DNA of 64,000 bases from Anarhynchus alexandrinus (GCA_008711295.1 VUYV01000015.1:4286050-4350049); one strand, 5' to 3'; shown: positions 49,649 to 62,450, numbered from the stretch's first letter. The notes: a model not told the origin generated them from the letters alone. Translations and numbers: made by a program.

Positions 49649-51124
49649 GAAACAAGATTTTTCCTCTCCTGTTTGAACTATGGTAGTTAATTATATTCCT
49701 GCTACCACCTAAGCGGCAGTCTTAGTGTAGACAAAGTGTAGACTTCTTAGCCAAAGTTGAGTTTATGAAGTGTGTTAGAATAAAATATAGATTAACGAGT
49801 CACCATTGTGTCAAGCATTTTGATACCTTTCCCTAAATTAAATTTAAAAAACAAAATCCTTACCAATTTCTAATTCAAACAAACCTGAAACTAAATTTGG
49901 ATTTCTGTTATTGTTAGGAAGAAAAAGCACATTTTCTACTGTTTTGATTTTGAACATGGTTCAGGTGCACATGGCTACACTACTTTTCTGCCAATCCTCT
50001 AGCATCATCTTTTCTTACCACATTACAGAGTCTAACATGACATTGTCATTGCTAGTGAGAGCTGGTTTTATTGTATTTAAAAATAAAATTAACTGAGGAA
50101 TAGATAAACATGGGTAATAACATCTCCAGTAAATCTTACACAGACTTCTAGCTGCATTCATTTGCACATGCACGACACCTAACACCTTAGCTGGGTGCGT
50201 GGCACAAATGGTGTGTGGCACAAAGTATTGCATACATTTGAAATGGCTGCATGATGAAGCAGTGACTAATTGTAAATCCATGCTGCCCATATTGCATGCT
50301 GCCATTTATAATTCATGCTGCCAAGAGTTTTCAGTGGCCAACTTAGGGGCTTTTCATAAATCTTACATAATTTATAAAGCATAATATGATAACGCAAATA
50401 CTTTGGGAATGCAAAGAACTGTTTGTGAATTAAAAAAAAAAAAGCTACACATATTGATCCAAATTCCAAGGTTTGCTAATATGTTTAGAAAACCGACAAT
50501 TTCAGTCTTAATCCTATTCAATCCAGTGCCTTGTAATTATGCACAGCTAAACAGTCATAATTTATGAAGCAGTAGAAGAACATCCAGACTGAAGCTTTGC
50601 ATCTGACGTCAGGCTATGGGGACAAAAACAGTGGTGGGGACAGCCTCTGAAAGCCATCCTGCTACTTGCCAATCTTATTTAAATTTTATTGCTGCCCAAA
50701 TTGGAAAGATTAGATGGTAATTAGCAGTTTCCCCACCAGTATAGATTCTGCCTCTCCAAACAATCTTTGATAATGATCCCGTTCCTCCTCCCCGACAACT
50801 TCAGGGAAATTTCAGAGCCAAATATTAAACAGGCAGTTATGAAATTGTGCTCAACCACCTGTTCTCTTGACCCGTGGCCGACCCACTTAACAAAGGACTA
50901 TATATCTCAATTAGGCCAGGTGATCCCATAGATTGCCATTAGATAATTAGCACATTCTCCCCTTCTCTCAAGCTTATACAAGGCTCTTCATGAAGATGCC
51001 TTCTATGATACAGAAGGGGATGTCAAAATGATGCCCTGTCAAAAACTTAGCTAAAAATTTCAGTAGTATGTTTGAAGAGTGATAAGGGAGAGATGAAATC
51101 ATGGATACGAACGTAAGATCAGCT
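49649..51124. other. Unique noncoding sequence including a candidate conserved element
   Basis: No gene recognised. The block at 50590-51000 stands out for its even base composition, absence of simple repeats and clusters of TAATTAG, CACCTG/CAGGTG and CAATTAGG-type transcription-factor words. This makes it a candidate conserved enhancer, unproven from sequence alone. Confidence 0.45.
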
Positions 51125-51420
51125 ACAGTGTATCGTACCAAAGGCTCATCTAAAACAATACCCTGTCTTTGGCCAAAAATAGATGTCCAGTAATGAGTAT
51201 AAGATCAGGGTTAGTGTATGTGATATTTTTCTTGCTACTTCCCAAGCCTGCAATAATTGCAGCTCTTTTTTTTTTTTTTTTTTTTTTTTTGTGGTGGAGA
51301 TGGGTTCTACAAATGTAATTATCCTCAATGACCTTGTCCAGTCTCCCCTTGAAACCATACGGACATTCAGATTTGACAAGATCTTGTGGCATGGAGTTCC
51401 ATGACTTAATTAATGCAGAA
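51125..51420 (-). mobile_element. Old CR1 3' fragment, interrupted by T(25)
   Basis: Along the plus strand ACCAAAGGCTCATCTAAAAC and ATACCCTGTCTTTGGCC match the reverse complement of the ancient CR1 tail ('gaccaaaggtccatctagccc.gtatcctgtc..tggcc'). Further on, TCTTGTGGCATGGAGTTCCA matches the inverted ORF2 end ('catcttgtggcaaggagttcca'). A run of 25 T at 51266-51290 lies in the middle, where the consensus has none. Confidence 0.65.
51266..51290. repeat. T(25) homopolymer inside an old CR1 copy
   Basis: An uninterrupted run of 25 T, the longest homopolymer I see in the window. Confidence 0.95.
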
Positions 51421-51444
51421 AAACTGAATAGAGAGTGATCGTTC

Positions 51445-51810
51445 ATTATTTCTCAGAACACAAGAACAAGAGAAATTATCAGGCAAAGGTTAAAATCAAA
51501 AGAACTAGTTTTTGAAACAAGTCACTGAGGAAGTGGTTGCTGCTGTATGTTGTGGAAAATGGAAGTATCAACATATGCAAAAATGTGTTGATGTAATGGA
51601 TGCATCTAACCATGGCTATTAATTATTGTTGATTTAAATATAATTTTCAGCTCTGGAGGACCAGTCATTATCAGAAGATGGGAGGTTATTCAGGGAGGTG
51701 AAATATGTCCCATTATACACATTCTTTGTGTATACACAAGCTCTTTATAAATCTACCACTAGACAGTTTGGAGGCACAGTTCAAATGGCTCTTGTTGTCC
51801 TATAGAGATT
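51445..51810 (+). mobile_element. Old CR1 3' fragment, head to head with its neighbour
   Basis: AGAACACAAGAACAAGAGAA, then ATTATCAGGCAAAGGTTAAA, then CATGGCTATTAATTATTG are landmarks of an old CR1 3' region in sense orientation. CTACCACTAGACAGTTTGGA with the following GGCACAGTTCAAATGGC gives a weak match to the tail. Divergence is high and the 3' limit is approximate. Confidence 0.55.
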
Positions 51811-52019
51811 GTAGCTATATAATCTAATCAATGCTGAACTTGCCTCACATCTTCTGTGGAAGTGGCAAGGGAAGATGATGACTGTCATGGTAGCAAATGC
51901 AAAGGGAGAAGGACTGTGAAGTGGATATGAAGATTTACGGTAAAATATTTGTCCTTTACCAACTTTTATGAGAGCCACAATCATTAAAAATACTTGTTGC
52001 ATTACAGATCCTTTAAATT

Positions 52020-52370
52020 ATTTGAAGAGGAGACGATTAGGGGACAAGACTGTCAGAGAAGTAGCATAGAATAAAGGAGTGAAAGACAAAAAAAAGATAA
52101 AAGAACTTCAAGGAAGGGAAAAGGGGCAGAAGGATTAGACAGGAAATCAAGGAAGACAGGAGAAATGAAATATTGGTGAATGAAAGACGGAGATGAAGGA
52201 CCATTTGAAAAATGAGGAAACAAAAAAAAGCAGAAAAAACAATACAGAGGAAAAGATGAGAAAAAATGTAAAATATAAATTAGAGCTGGGAGAAAAGAAA
52301 GAGAAGTATCTGAAGAATGGGATAGAAAGGTGAAATGACGAAATAAGGAAATCAAAAGAAGAAAACAAAA
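52020..52370. repeat. Purine-rich low-complexity region
   Basis: About 350 bp rich in A and G on the plus strand, without a fixed unit. It generates a 168-codon minus-strand open frame rich in Phe, Ser and Leu. That frame has no start context or domain and is a composition artefact. Confidence 0.75.
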
Positions 52371-52399
52371 CAAAACCCTCAGCAACCTAATGTAAATTT

Positions 52400-52478
52400 G
52401 AAGTTGGTCCTGCTTTGAGTGAGGGTTTGGACAAGATGAACTCCAGAAGTCACATCTACCTTCATTATTCTGTGGCTT
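52400..52478 (+). mobile_element. Short CR1 3' end, diverged
   Basis: AGTTGGTCCTGCTTTGAGTG, then GGTTTGGACAAGATGAACTC and CAGAAGTCACATCTACC with ATTATTCTGTGG, match the CR1 3' UTR 'ggtcctgctttgagc.ggggttggactagatgacctccagaggtcccttccaacc..attctgtg'. About 80 bp remain. Confidence 0.75.
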
Positions 52479-55400
52479 CATGAATGAAAATATCTCCATG
52501 TTAAGCTTTAAATATTTTTGCTTGTGGTCATAGTTCTGCATATATTGATGAAAAAACATTGCTATTTTATGTAGTGTACTTTGACATCTACAGTTGGAAG
52601 GTTCTATAAAAAGTTGTAGGGATTTCCCTTAATTGCAATACAAACCACAAAAAGGCATTATTTTCCTTGAAAGAGTGAAGTTTATTCCAAGGAAACGTGT
52701 TCATATGCAGATCTTGCCATTTCTTTAATTAGGTTATAAATTAATTGCCATGATTTAAAGAAAATTGCTGGCCTGTGAGGTAAAACCCCATTGAAATACT
52801 GAACTGAAAGCTTTATTGCCGTCTGCAATCAATGCTACTAATTCTTTGAGTATTTTTACATATGCAATTACAGTTTCAGGCCTTCAGTCTTGAGTGTGTA
52901 TTTGGAGATTGGTAATGGAAAAATCAAACATAAGCACTGTTTTCCATTCTGTTCCCTAGCTCTTGGGATTCATTGTGATAAGACAGACTGGAGTGAGAGA
53001 CTTTCTTCTTCCTTTGCCAACCATCACAGAAGCACAGAGCTATTTTTTGCTTTCTTTTATTTCCAGTAGGCGGGAGTTTTGCTAAGTTTCTTCAAACAAG
53101 GCAGGTCACTAAGGAAACAGATGAGAAAGATAATTGCACAAAGGAACTGATAGCAACTCTCTGCAAATGCAAATGCTAGCTGTGCTGTAACCTGGTCAAA
53201 ATATGAACACAATGCACCAAAATTCCTAAATTTCTTTTAGGTATATCTGTAATAAATGGCTTTAGCAGGATGAATTTCATATAAGAATCACCTGGCCACA
53301 GTTGTCTTTTGCCCAGAAATGTTGTCCAGTCAAAAAAGAAAAAAAAGAAAAAGCAAAGATAATAAAGCATTTTCCCAGGTACAAAGGTCCTGGAAAAACA
53401 TCTGTTATGCTTGTGGAGATCTCCTCAGCCTTATCCTGTCTTTTCTTCCCTGAGCAGGAGCAAATATGTCTGCACAACTCTAGAAGGGCATAGAGGAAGA
53501 GTCTGGAGGAAGAACAGGACAATCTCCTCTTGCTGTCCCGGAAAGCTGGAATGGAGAATAGAGAAGACTTGGAGGGGTTTATGGCTACATCTATTCTAGT
53601 AAATTATACATAGGACAATTTATATTTGAAGAGAGCTCCAATTCTAAATTCCTTCTCAGATTAAAAGCTAGATCACATAGGTCAGGCCTGCATCATTGTT
53701 ACTGTAAAGAATCTTCTACCTTATATCTAATTTCCTTGCATTTTTTCTCTCCATTAAAGCCATACATGCTTGGAAATGTACCTGACAGTAAGAATCACTG
53801 TCACAGAGTGCCATATCCAAGCTATTAAATCCTCTCACCCTTCAAAATGATGTGTCTGTTTCTGAATTGCCTTTTGCAAGTGGTCCTTGGCTGGCACCAA
53901 GTCTTGAGCCATGGTCAAGAATTCTTTGGGAGAGTGCTAATAGGTTTGTTCCAAAATCCTGGTATAGACCGCTGTGACAATTTCACAGAATGACTACTGA
54001 CTTCCAGTGGTCAAGAATGGTTCTTAGAACTGCCAAATTTGCTAGTGTAGACAGAAATCCTGGGAGGAGACCATAGCAGTAAATGATCCCAAAGCCAAAG
54101 ATGGAGAGAGGGGTAGAAGTGTTGAGTACAACAGTCTCCTTCAGCTGTGGGATAAAGTCCTCCAGGAATGGACTGTTCTCCTCTCATTGTGAATATATTG
54201 GCTATTTCTCACAAGTTGTGAGAAAAACAAGCTCTTTGCAATTGATCAATGGGTATAGTATTTCTTAATGTTAGTGAGATCCATCTTTACTGATTAGGTT
54301 TCAGAGTGTTATTTTATTGTCTTTCTTATTGCATATATATATAAAAAAAATATAGAATTGAAACTGTAGCCATAGAGTTCTACTTTCCTTACATGTGACT
54401 CTTCTGTGCTCCTGAACAATTCATCGATATTCTGAAGCATCTGAAAACAGCTCAAACACATGCTCTCATGTGTCAGAGAGGTTGCCCACTACTGACTTAT
54501 TCTCTGTGTCCAAAGTTAAGAGCATCAGCCCCGGAAAAAATAATTTTCTCTGTCAAAAAGGCCATTTTTTTCATCTTTTTTTGTTTGTTTGTTTACTCTT
54601 TTATTCATTCAGAGTCTGCTGCCACCTTTGTAGCCCTTCTGGTTTGCTTTCAATTAAAATGAAGACCTCACCATCATTTCTGATCTCTTTGTTGTACTTT
54701 CTCTGAGCTCTGGTTGTTTGTGCAGTTAAAATAACAGCCTACCAAGCAAAAAAGGACAGTGATGCCAATTCCCTGCAGTTAGTGCAAACAATTTGATTAC
54801 TATTAAATATCCATACATATTAATATCCTTGGGAACTCGAGGAAGAAAATTATGAAATAAAATCCTCACAAGTCTTTTGCTCAGCAAACAAAACTGATGG
54901 ATCAGGTACTCATCTGGTGTAAACAGATATAGTCATAGGCTCATAATGGGAATTATCAGGCAATGTTTAGGTGGCTGGTATAAGTCAGTGCCTTTCTAAT
55001 CTTTACATAGGTAGGTTTCACTTCTGAAACAGAAATGTATTTTCTTGCAGCAATGATTGATGGTTATCATCAGAAGAAAAGCTATTTCCATGTAAAATGT
55101 ATATAGAATGGACCTCATAATTAGCAGGAAATTGCCAGTCAGTTAAAATATCCTGATTTACTCATGGTTCTTCCAGAAAAAAAAAAAGCCTGAGGAGCAA
55201 TCAATTATGAAAGTGCTTGTTACAGATGATCAGGTCATTGGATGCTTTAATCTCTATGTGGTCAAATATCATAAAGAACATGACTTCTGATCCACAGTCA
55301 AGGAAGTTCCTGGTGGGTAACTAACTGCTACTGACTTTTCCTATAGCACATAAATGTGTGCCCTGAATGTCTCTAAATTGCCTCAAAAGTTCTCTTGTGA

Positions 55401-58366
55401 CCCAAAAGAAGCACAAGAAGTGCCTGACATTTCGGAGAATGGAAGATCAAAGGTAACCCAGTGACATTCTGAAACCTTGCTTTGTTTTTCATGTCAGTGG
55501 AATAAAATCTGTCTTTTCAGATAAAGGCATAAGGATTCACTCCAAGTGAAGGAATCATCATGTTTCATTTGATTTCACAGGACTGCTAAATTGAACCACC
55601 TTACATTTCCAAATTAAAAACTGACACAAAGAAAAAGAAACAAATACAACTAAAACGAGCTAGCAGAACTTCTCATACCTTAAGCATGACTGCAAGTTAA
55701 GATGGTGTATTACTGCTGGTTTGACTCCTGAAGTGATAATATTTCAGCACACCTTCACTGAAGTTAGCACAGTCATTGGTTTAAAATGCACAGCAATTTA
55801 TTTTTATTTGTATCTCTCAAAGTCTTCTTATCTCTCACAATAAAATCTGGGCTGCAAGAGGCATAGTGTACATGTTCAAGACTGCTATGATCATTTACTT
55901 TGACCTTCTATGACACAGTTTTTCTTAAAAGGCAAGTATCTGATCACGCTGACTACATTTTATTTACTGAACAAGTGAAAGGAACACATATGTTTCCCAA
56001 GAAGTTGCTCTCAATTGCATAAAGTAAAGAACTGTGAGATCTTCAGATGAAAGTTGCTGTGGAGAAGCACAGGTCATATATTTATGAAGAAAAATGAATA
56101 TAAGTCAGGTATAGGTAAAGTTTGTTGAGTGTTTTTCTGACCCTAACTGCCCACAAGGGCACTTCAAGTACCAGCTAAAAGAAGGCTGAGATGTGAGAGT
56201 CAAACACATCATATTAGGAAGCTGCTAGTTTCCTAATGAATCTTCTGCTTCTGTAGCAGTCCAACAAGGATTTATTCTGCCTTGTAGACTCATATCATAA
56301 GCCTGTTTCCATCCGAGTGAAAGCATAAACCAACAGATTACCTAATCAAGAATAAAGCTCCATAAGAAAGTGGAAAGCGTCAGTGAATCATGAAGTCATT
56401 CCACCATTTGTGTCTGATAACTCAATACCTGTAATCTTTGCTTCACCAAACAATCATAAAGGCCATTTAGCTTCCTTTTGCTTTTAAACCCTCAGTGTTT
56501 GCTCTGTGGAAAAATCTGTAGTAAGCAGGCATTTGAGTGACATTTTTCACCCAAATTCTCTGCCCATTTTCAATGTAAGAATGTGCTTGCAGATGCCCGA
56601 GTAGCACAAAGGACTTCTGATGGAGAAAACTTTTCACATGTAGAGAGATTTCCTCTTCTGTCCTGTTGAAAACAAGTCTAGATTCCAAACCAAGAAAGTG
56701 TATTACGGTTGTTACCAATTTAACAGAATCTAGGTGAAAGTTAGTTTGATGATCTCAGTCCACTTCTCAGAAATCGGGAGCAGGTGTCACAACCCACGGC
56801 TGGCTTGCTGCACAATATGCTCACTTTTTAGACATCCCAGCTTCTAGGCAAAGGATTTGGTATAGGAATTTAGTATGGCATTAATTAGACCTTTAATATT
56901 TTATCCTACCTGGTTAAAAAGTATCCCTCTTTCTTTAAACACCCACCTGACACAGAAAAAAAAAATAACCTCACTTTTCTCCCTGGTGCTGTTTTTCTAT
57001 TTTTGTCTGTACAATGTTGAAAGTATAGTGAAGTAAATCTATCCAAGAACTGAGGTATTTGAAATATATGCTGAATCACTGTTGGTAATTATAGAAATAG
57101 AATAACTAGTCTAGAATCTCAAGGTAAGCTAGATACATTTCAATATTTTCTGATCAGAAATGCAGCTAATGCACTTGGAATTAGTCTATTAAAGCTCCTT
57201 TGCAAATTCTCCTGATATCACTTCATATTATTTCCCCTTAAATCTCTATCTTTCTAAAGAACATTTCAATATTGGGTCAGATTATGAATATTAAAGGCTC
57301 TCCAAAACCCACGCTAATTTTAAACTACAGGCACTGTGAATTGCAAATGACCTGAACTGTTTAAGCCTTATAGTGTATGTGACTCATCTGCTTCCAAAAA
57401 ATCAGGTCATGAAATTTTCTGTGTTCACAACTCAAGTCCCTGAAATACCAAGTCAGTGTTACGATTCTCCACACTTTTCTTTTCAGACATATTTTTAAAA
57501 GATAATTTATAGCCTGAGAAGGGCCTGTTATCAGAGATCCACAGTGCCCCAGAGACTAGAAACTTCTCTTCAAGCACCGGGTAGGGTTTCTCGTGCACCA
57601 TAATACCTCACCTTGGACATAACGGCTGCTGTTCTTTTCTCCTAGATCACCCCAAAGTATCGTATTATCATTTGTGACTACAGGGCAATGATTTTCAAGA
57701 ATTCCTTTGCTGAGGTTCAGGATAGACATATCAGTCTATATTCTGCAGAAGAAGTAATTATTCCTGAGGATTAAACTAATAAGCCTGGGACTTATCAGTC
57801 TTTTCTTATCAGAAGACTAGATAACTTATATAGTTACATTTAAATATACATATATCCCTAAACATATCAACAGAAATGTGCAAACTTTGATAGATGTCAA
57901 CCATAAACCCTGACAAAATTTGTTTTGCAGTCCCACCTCTCCCCATCTTCCTCTTCCTTAATGCTGAAGGTGTTGTCACTATTTTTCATCACAATTCAAT
58001 AAAAGATTTTGAAGCGCAAAAAAAAAAATGTTAATAACCTATACAACAGCATAGCCAGACATGGAGTTTTTTCATAAAGAGCTGTTCAATTGTTTAACAA
58101 TAATAGAGGACAGAAGCCACAGAAAATAAAGAAAACATTGGACATGATGCACTTTTTGATTATTTTTCCTGCTGTGTTTGTCCACAAAATTATGGACTGA
58201 CACAGAATAGCTGGTGAAACCTGAGGACAGGTTGACCAGCCTTGCCTAGAAACGTCCCCCCTGAACCCCAAATTTCTTAAAGAGGCTGATTCATCTGATC
58301 TAAAACCCTTTTTTTAGGATCAGTTTTCTTGCACTCTGGAGTTGCCTGTTTCTCTCTATAATTTAC
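52479..58366. other. Unique AT-rich noncoding sequence
   Basis: Nearly 6 kb with no recognised gene and no clear interspersed repeat. Only short A-runs and TA tracts interrupt it. Confidence 0.5.
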
Positions 58367-58371
58367 AAAGG
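58367..58371. repeat. Probable target-site duplication AAAGG, left copy
   Basis: AAAGG directly precedes the LTR start TGGTGTGGG and is repeated directly after the LTR end at 59142-59146. Five bases is the duplication length expected of ERVL-type insertions. Confidence 0.6.
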
Positions 58372-59141
58372 TGGTGTGGGTTGGCCCAGGCTGGCAGCTG
58401 AGTACCCACACAGCTGATCCCTCACTCCCCACAGAGGAAAAAATGGGGAGAAAGAGAGTGAGAAAAAACATGGTTGAAGGTAAAGGCAGGGAGATCACTT
58501 ACCAGTTACTTCACGGGCAAAACAGAGTCGACTTGAGGGAATTAACATAATTTGTTGCCAGTTAATATAAATATTTAATTACTGATTTGGGTATTGGGAA
58601 ACAAAAACAATGACAAAAAGGGAAGAAACATTAAAACACGTAGGGAAAACAATTTTCTGCCCCCTTTCCCAGCTTCAGCATCACTCTTTCTCACCAGACT
58701 CCTTCCCCATTGCCACCACAGCAGGTTACATTCAGCCCCTTCAGAGAGGACACAAGTGGTGCAGGGGGGTGGTTAGTTAGTTCGTAGCAATTTCTCTCCA
58801 TTGGCCCTTCCTTCTTATGATTTTCCTCTGCTCCAAGATGTGTCCTTCAAGAGCTGCAGGGCATACCTGCTCCACCACAGAGCCCCCTCCTCCTCCTCCT
58901 CTGGCCTTGGTGTTCCCTCTGCTATTTCTTGCTCTTTTCCCCCTTTTCCTCTGTCTGTGTTGCATTTTATGCCCTTTCTTACTTATGGTTTCAGAGAGGC
59001 ACCACAAACTTGGATGATGGGCTCAGCTGTAGCCTGCAGTGGGTCTACTGTGGAGCTGTCTGGAAAAGGCTGTGCTCTTCTCACAGAGGCCACCCCTGCA
59101 GACCCTCTGCTACCAAAACCTTTCCCCATATACCCTATACT
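58372..59141 (-). mobile_element. Solo LTR of an avian ERVL-type endogenous retrovirus, copy B
   Basis: About 770 bp of the same LTR family as at 37.8 kb. Shared landmarks in the same order include CCCACACAGCTGATCCCTCA, GGCAGGGAGATCACTTACCA, CACGGGCAAAACAGAGTCGA, GATGGGCTCAGC and CACAGAGGCCACCCCTGCAG, ending CTACCAAAACCTTTCCCC. Transcriptional sense is the minus strand. The TATA region and the poly(A) signal are both decayed. The last bases read ACT where CA is expected. A 5-bp AAAGG repeat flanks it. There is no internal proviral sequence, so it is a solo LTR. Confidence 0.82.
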
Positions 59142-59146
59142 AAAGG
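59142..59146. repeat. Probable target-site duplication AAAGG, right copy
   Basis: Matches the five bases just before the LTR at 58367-58371. Confidence 0.6.
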
Positions 59147-62100
59147 AAACCTATGTAGTGAAAACAAAACAAAAAAAAATCTTTTTGATGCTTAAATTAG
59201 AGCAAATCTTTTCCATCTCTACCCTTTAACAGCTGCAACTTTACTGGGTAAAGTGCTTTCTGGTCCCTGTGGGCCCACAGACAACCAGCAAGGCTAAATG
59301 AGAGCCCTGCCTGAGTTGTTCTTGTAACTGATCCTTAAATCTTTTCAATAAAAATGAATTCAGATAGAGAAGATGACTGTTTTATGGTTGGAAGTACATA
59401 GTGGATAGTTACCTCTGGAATAGGACTTTAGCTGGTAGCCTAACATGTAGCACACAGACCTTTTCTCCTGGGCTGTAAACATTTTGTATAAGTTTTAATT
59501 AACCCTTTCTTTGTTTGACCAGCTCAACAAACAAAAGGTCGTAAGTCTATTACAATTAGTTGGCCTTTTGCATGGCAGCACCTTTCCTAAGATCTCTATT
59601 AGCATTTAAATGAAGAAAGGTCAACTGCACACATTATAGCTCAATTGTACAAAGCCAGCCAAATGATCAGGGAAAAAATACAATACTGCAATAAAAGCAA
59701 GAGTTAGGAAGCACACTTGGAAGACATGTTGGCCTAACCCATTTTAAAGAAAGGTATAGAAGCAAGATGAAAAGTTGCTTCTGAGCTCAAATGTTTTGTT
59801 CAGGTTGTTTTGTTTATTTAGTGGCAAATTATTTTCCTTTTTTTTTTATAAGGCAAAAAATCTGAAGTTACTCCATATTCATGTTGCTCTACATAGAAGC
59901 AGAATTTCACCCATAGGCTTTCTAAATCAAATCGGATTACTGACTTTGGTAAAGTTAGAAATTCAGTTTTCCATTTGGCTATTGAACCTGATAATCAGAT
60001 TCAACCTCTGGCACAGGAGGTTCCCACATTCCTTTTGCTGGATGGACAGTTCTGATGAAAAACTATTTCATATTTGTTCTTTTTATATACTTTTTCCATA
60101 ACTTTTAAGGTATTCTTTCTGGCCAAAGTCAGAGGCAAGATATAGTATAAATGGGATTTCATTTTGACCCATTGTGATATTATTATAGTTGCCTTACCAT
60201 GACCTTCTCATACTTTCTTTAATCTGTGGAAATTTGCTGTAAAATATGATATAAGCAGGTGTCCTTGTTCAGTCCTGCATATGTTGTGTTTATTGAACCA
60301 CTTAAACCGCAAAATTTTTAACTCTTTCAGGATCAGGAATGTTACATGCTTCCCATTTCAATCCTGTCAGAGTATCTAGTCATCCTGCACTGTGCCAGCG
60401 CCTCAAGGGAAAGAGAAATGCCTCAATTTCCCCAGACTGGAGGCTTGCAGTAAGACTAAAATTGCCCAAATGGTTTAGGATTTAACTTTATTTGAAATTT
60501 ATAATTCTATGTATCTTCAAAAGAACCCCAAGTAATTGGTCCACCCAAAATCTTATCGTGGAACAAGAAGTAGATTCATATTTTTTAGTTCCTGGCATGA
60601 GCACCTGTTCAGTTTGGGTTCCAAGAACACAGTGTGAGTCCTAATGTAATTAGCACAAAATCAAAAAATAATTGAAGTATGTGTTGTTGCTAAAAATGAA
60701 AATAATATTTTCATTTTTACATAACAGCAATGTGGGGCCCCTTGGAGACAGAGGCCATGCTGTGTATGTCTGTGGTAGCTCATGGAAACCCATCCATGCT
60801 CAGCTAGTGAAAAATTCCTCTCCCATATGGCCTCATGCCTCCTCTCTCATTTTTCAGTTCTCCTTTTCTCTTTGCTGGTTGCACCTCTGAGGTGGTGACA
60901 ACTCCTGTGTGTTACTGTCGTTTGCTCCACACAGTTCACCTTTACACTCGGCCACAGAGCCAACTCCTGAAATCTGATCCACCCACTACCACTGCCTCAA
61001 AGAAGTGATTGCTTGGTCACTTGAAGACAACGTCCAGCTTCACTGCTGCTCACAGTAACCTGTGCTCTCCCACTTTCACAGTCACCTTCTGTTACATAGA
61101 AAGAGAGACCATTCCCAAAAGGTAGGTCACGCCATCCTAAAATAAGCAGCTAACAACGCTGGGATGAATTGCATTTTCAGACGTGTCTAATCCCTCCGTC
61201 AAGAGAGCCTTGATGGCAGCCAAACTACATGCTTAACTATGAGGTGGATAAATTTAAGTGAGGTGATCCCATCAAAGCTGTTTATTACTACTAAAGCTAA
61301 GAAAGTAATTCTTTTCTAGAAAGGTTTCTTTAGAGCTTTGTTTGCCCAAAGCACGGTGCTTGGTGGTGTTCTGATTCAAGAATCAGATTGTTAAAAGCAT
61401 TTGAAATCTTAATAAAGCAATAGGTAGTTGAGCCATTTCTATTTTGAAGGGTGCATTAGCCATCCATTATTTTCTCAGATGCAATTTAATTTAATAAATA
61501 AAACTACTTTTAGTGTGCTGTTTATCCTCACAATAGAAAGATAGTATAACTCCATTTAAACGGGATGGCATGCAATCCTTTACCAAAGCACCCATTTGAC
61601 CCCACATTGGTCATTTTGGATTGGTTGAAGTCATGTTTTATTTGTTCCCTTCCCTGGTTGGATAAGTGTGCCAAAAGACTTGGTCTCAAAATTTGTATTA
61701 AAATTGATATTTTTATTAATATTTATGAGCATGGTTTTTTGGATTCTATTCCAGTCATAGTCAAAAAAGACCACTTGACCTATTCATGAGAAAACCAGTT
61801 TTACCTAATTGCAATAGATGTACAAAATTGCAAATTAAAAATACTTTTCCACAGGGAATCTGTCCACTTCTGGTTTCTTTCAGGAGCAAATTTCTTTGAA
61901 AAATGGTGTTCCTCCTCTATGTATTAGAGAGACATTCCATGTATTCACCATGCTAATAAATAATGGCTTTGTAAACAAATTCCATTTACCTCCAGCCAGG
62001 CCTCACTGAGTTGCTTGCTTGCAAAAAGTCCTCACTGATCTTTGGAAGAATCTGAAAGTGAAAAGGCGTAGTAGTGTTGTCTAATATGGCAGACCCCTTG

Positions 62101-62450
62101 GGTCACAAGATAATGAAATACTTGTCTTATCCCTTCATCTTCCCTATTGGCTGCCAGCAAATTTCATGCTTGGCTGTATCTAGCCTCCTGCTTTTTCTTC
62201 CTGTCCTTCTGGTGGATAAGTCTCATTGAGAGATTTTAGCATGACTTCATGCTCATCAGTGTAGCAGTAATGAGAGAGTCTGAGACAGTGATAGAACTGC
62301 TTTAAACAGTGACAATTTCTTTTAGATAAGACTTTAATTTTGCTTCTTTGTTTATTTTATTAACAATAAGGGGGTGGGGGAAAACAACCTACCTTACACG
62401 AATGATGGTATAAGCAGTAGAACAGGTAGTCAGGTAATAGCTGACACAAC
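59147..62450. other. Unique AT-rich noncoding sequence
   Basis: No gene or interspersed repeat recognised. The part at 61400-61560 has unbroken AT-rich words (AATTTAATTTAATAAATAAA-type) and could be a conserved noncoding element. Confidence 0.5.

Noticed and set aside
49326..49686. Long open frames on both strands over the GGAA array
   Set aside because: Tetranucleotide repeats without stop words are open in several frames by arithmetic. The products are simple Lys/Arg/Gly or Pro/Ser/Phe/Leu repeats.
52053..52559. 168-codon minus-strand open frame, the second longest in the window
   Set aside because: It is the complement of a purine-rich tract. The product is a Phe/Ser/Leu run with no domain, and part of it overlaps a CR1 3' end.
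37773..59141. The two related LTRs as the ends of one provirus
   Set aside because: They are 20 kb apart, too far for an ERVL provirus. They differ strongly, and no gag, pol or env remnants lie between them. Copy B also has its own flanking AAAGG duplication.
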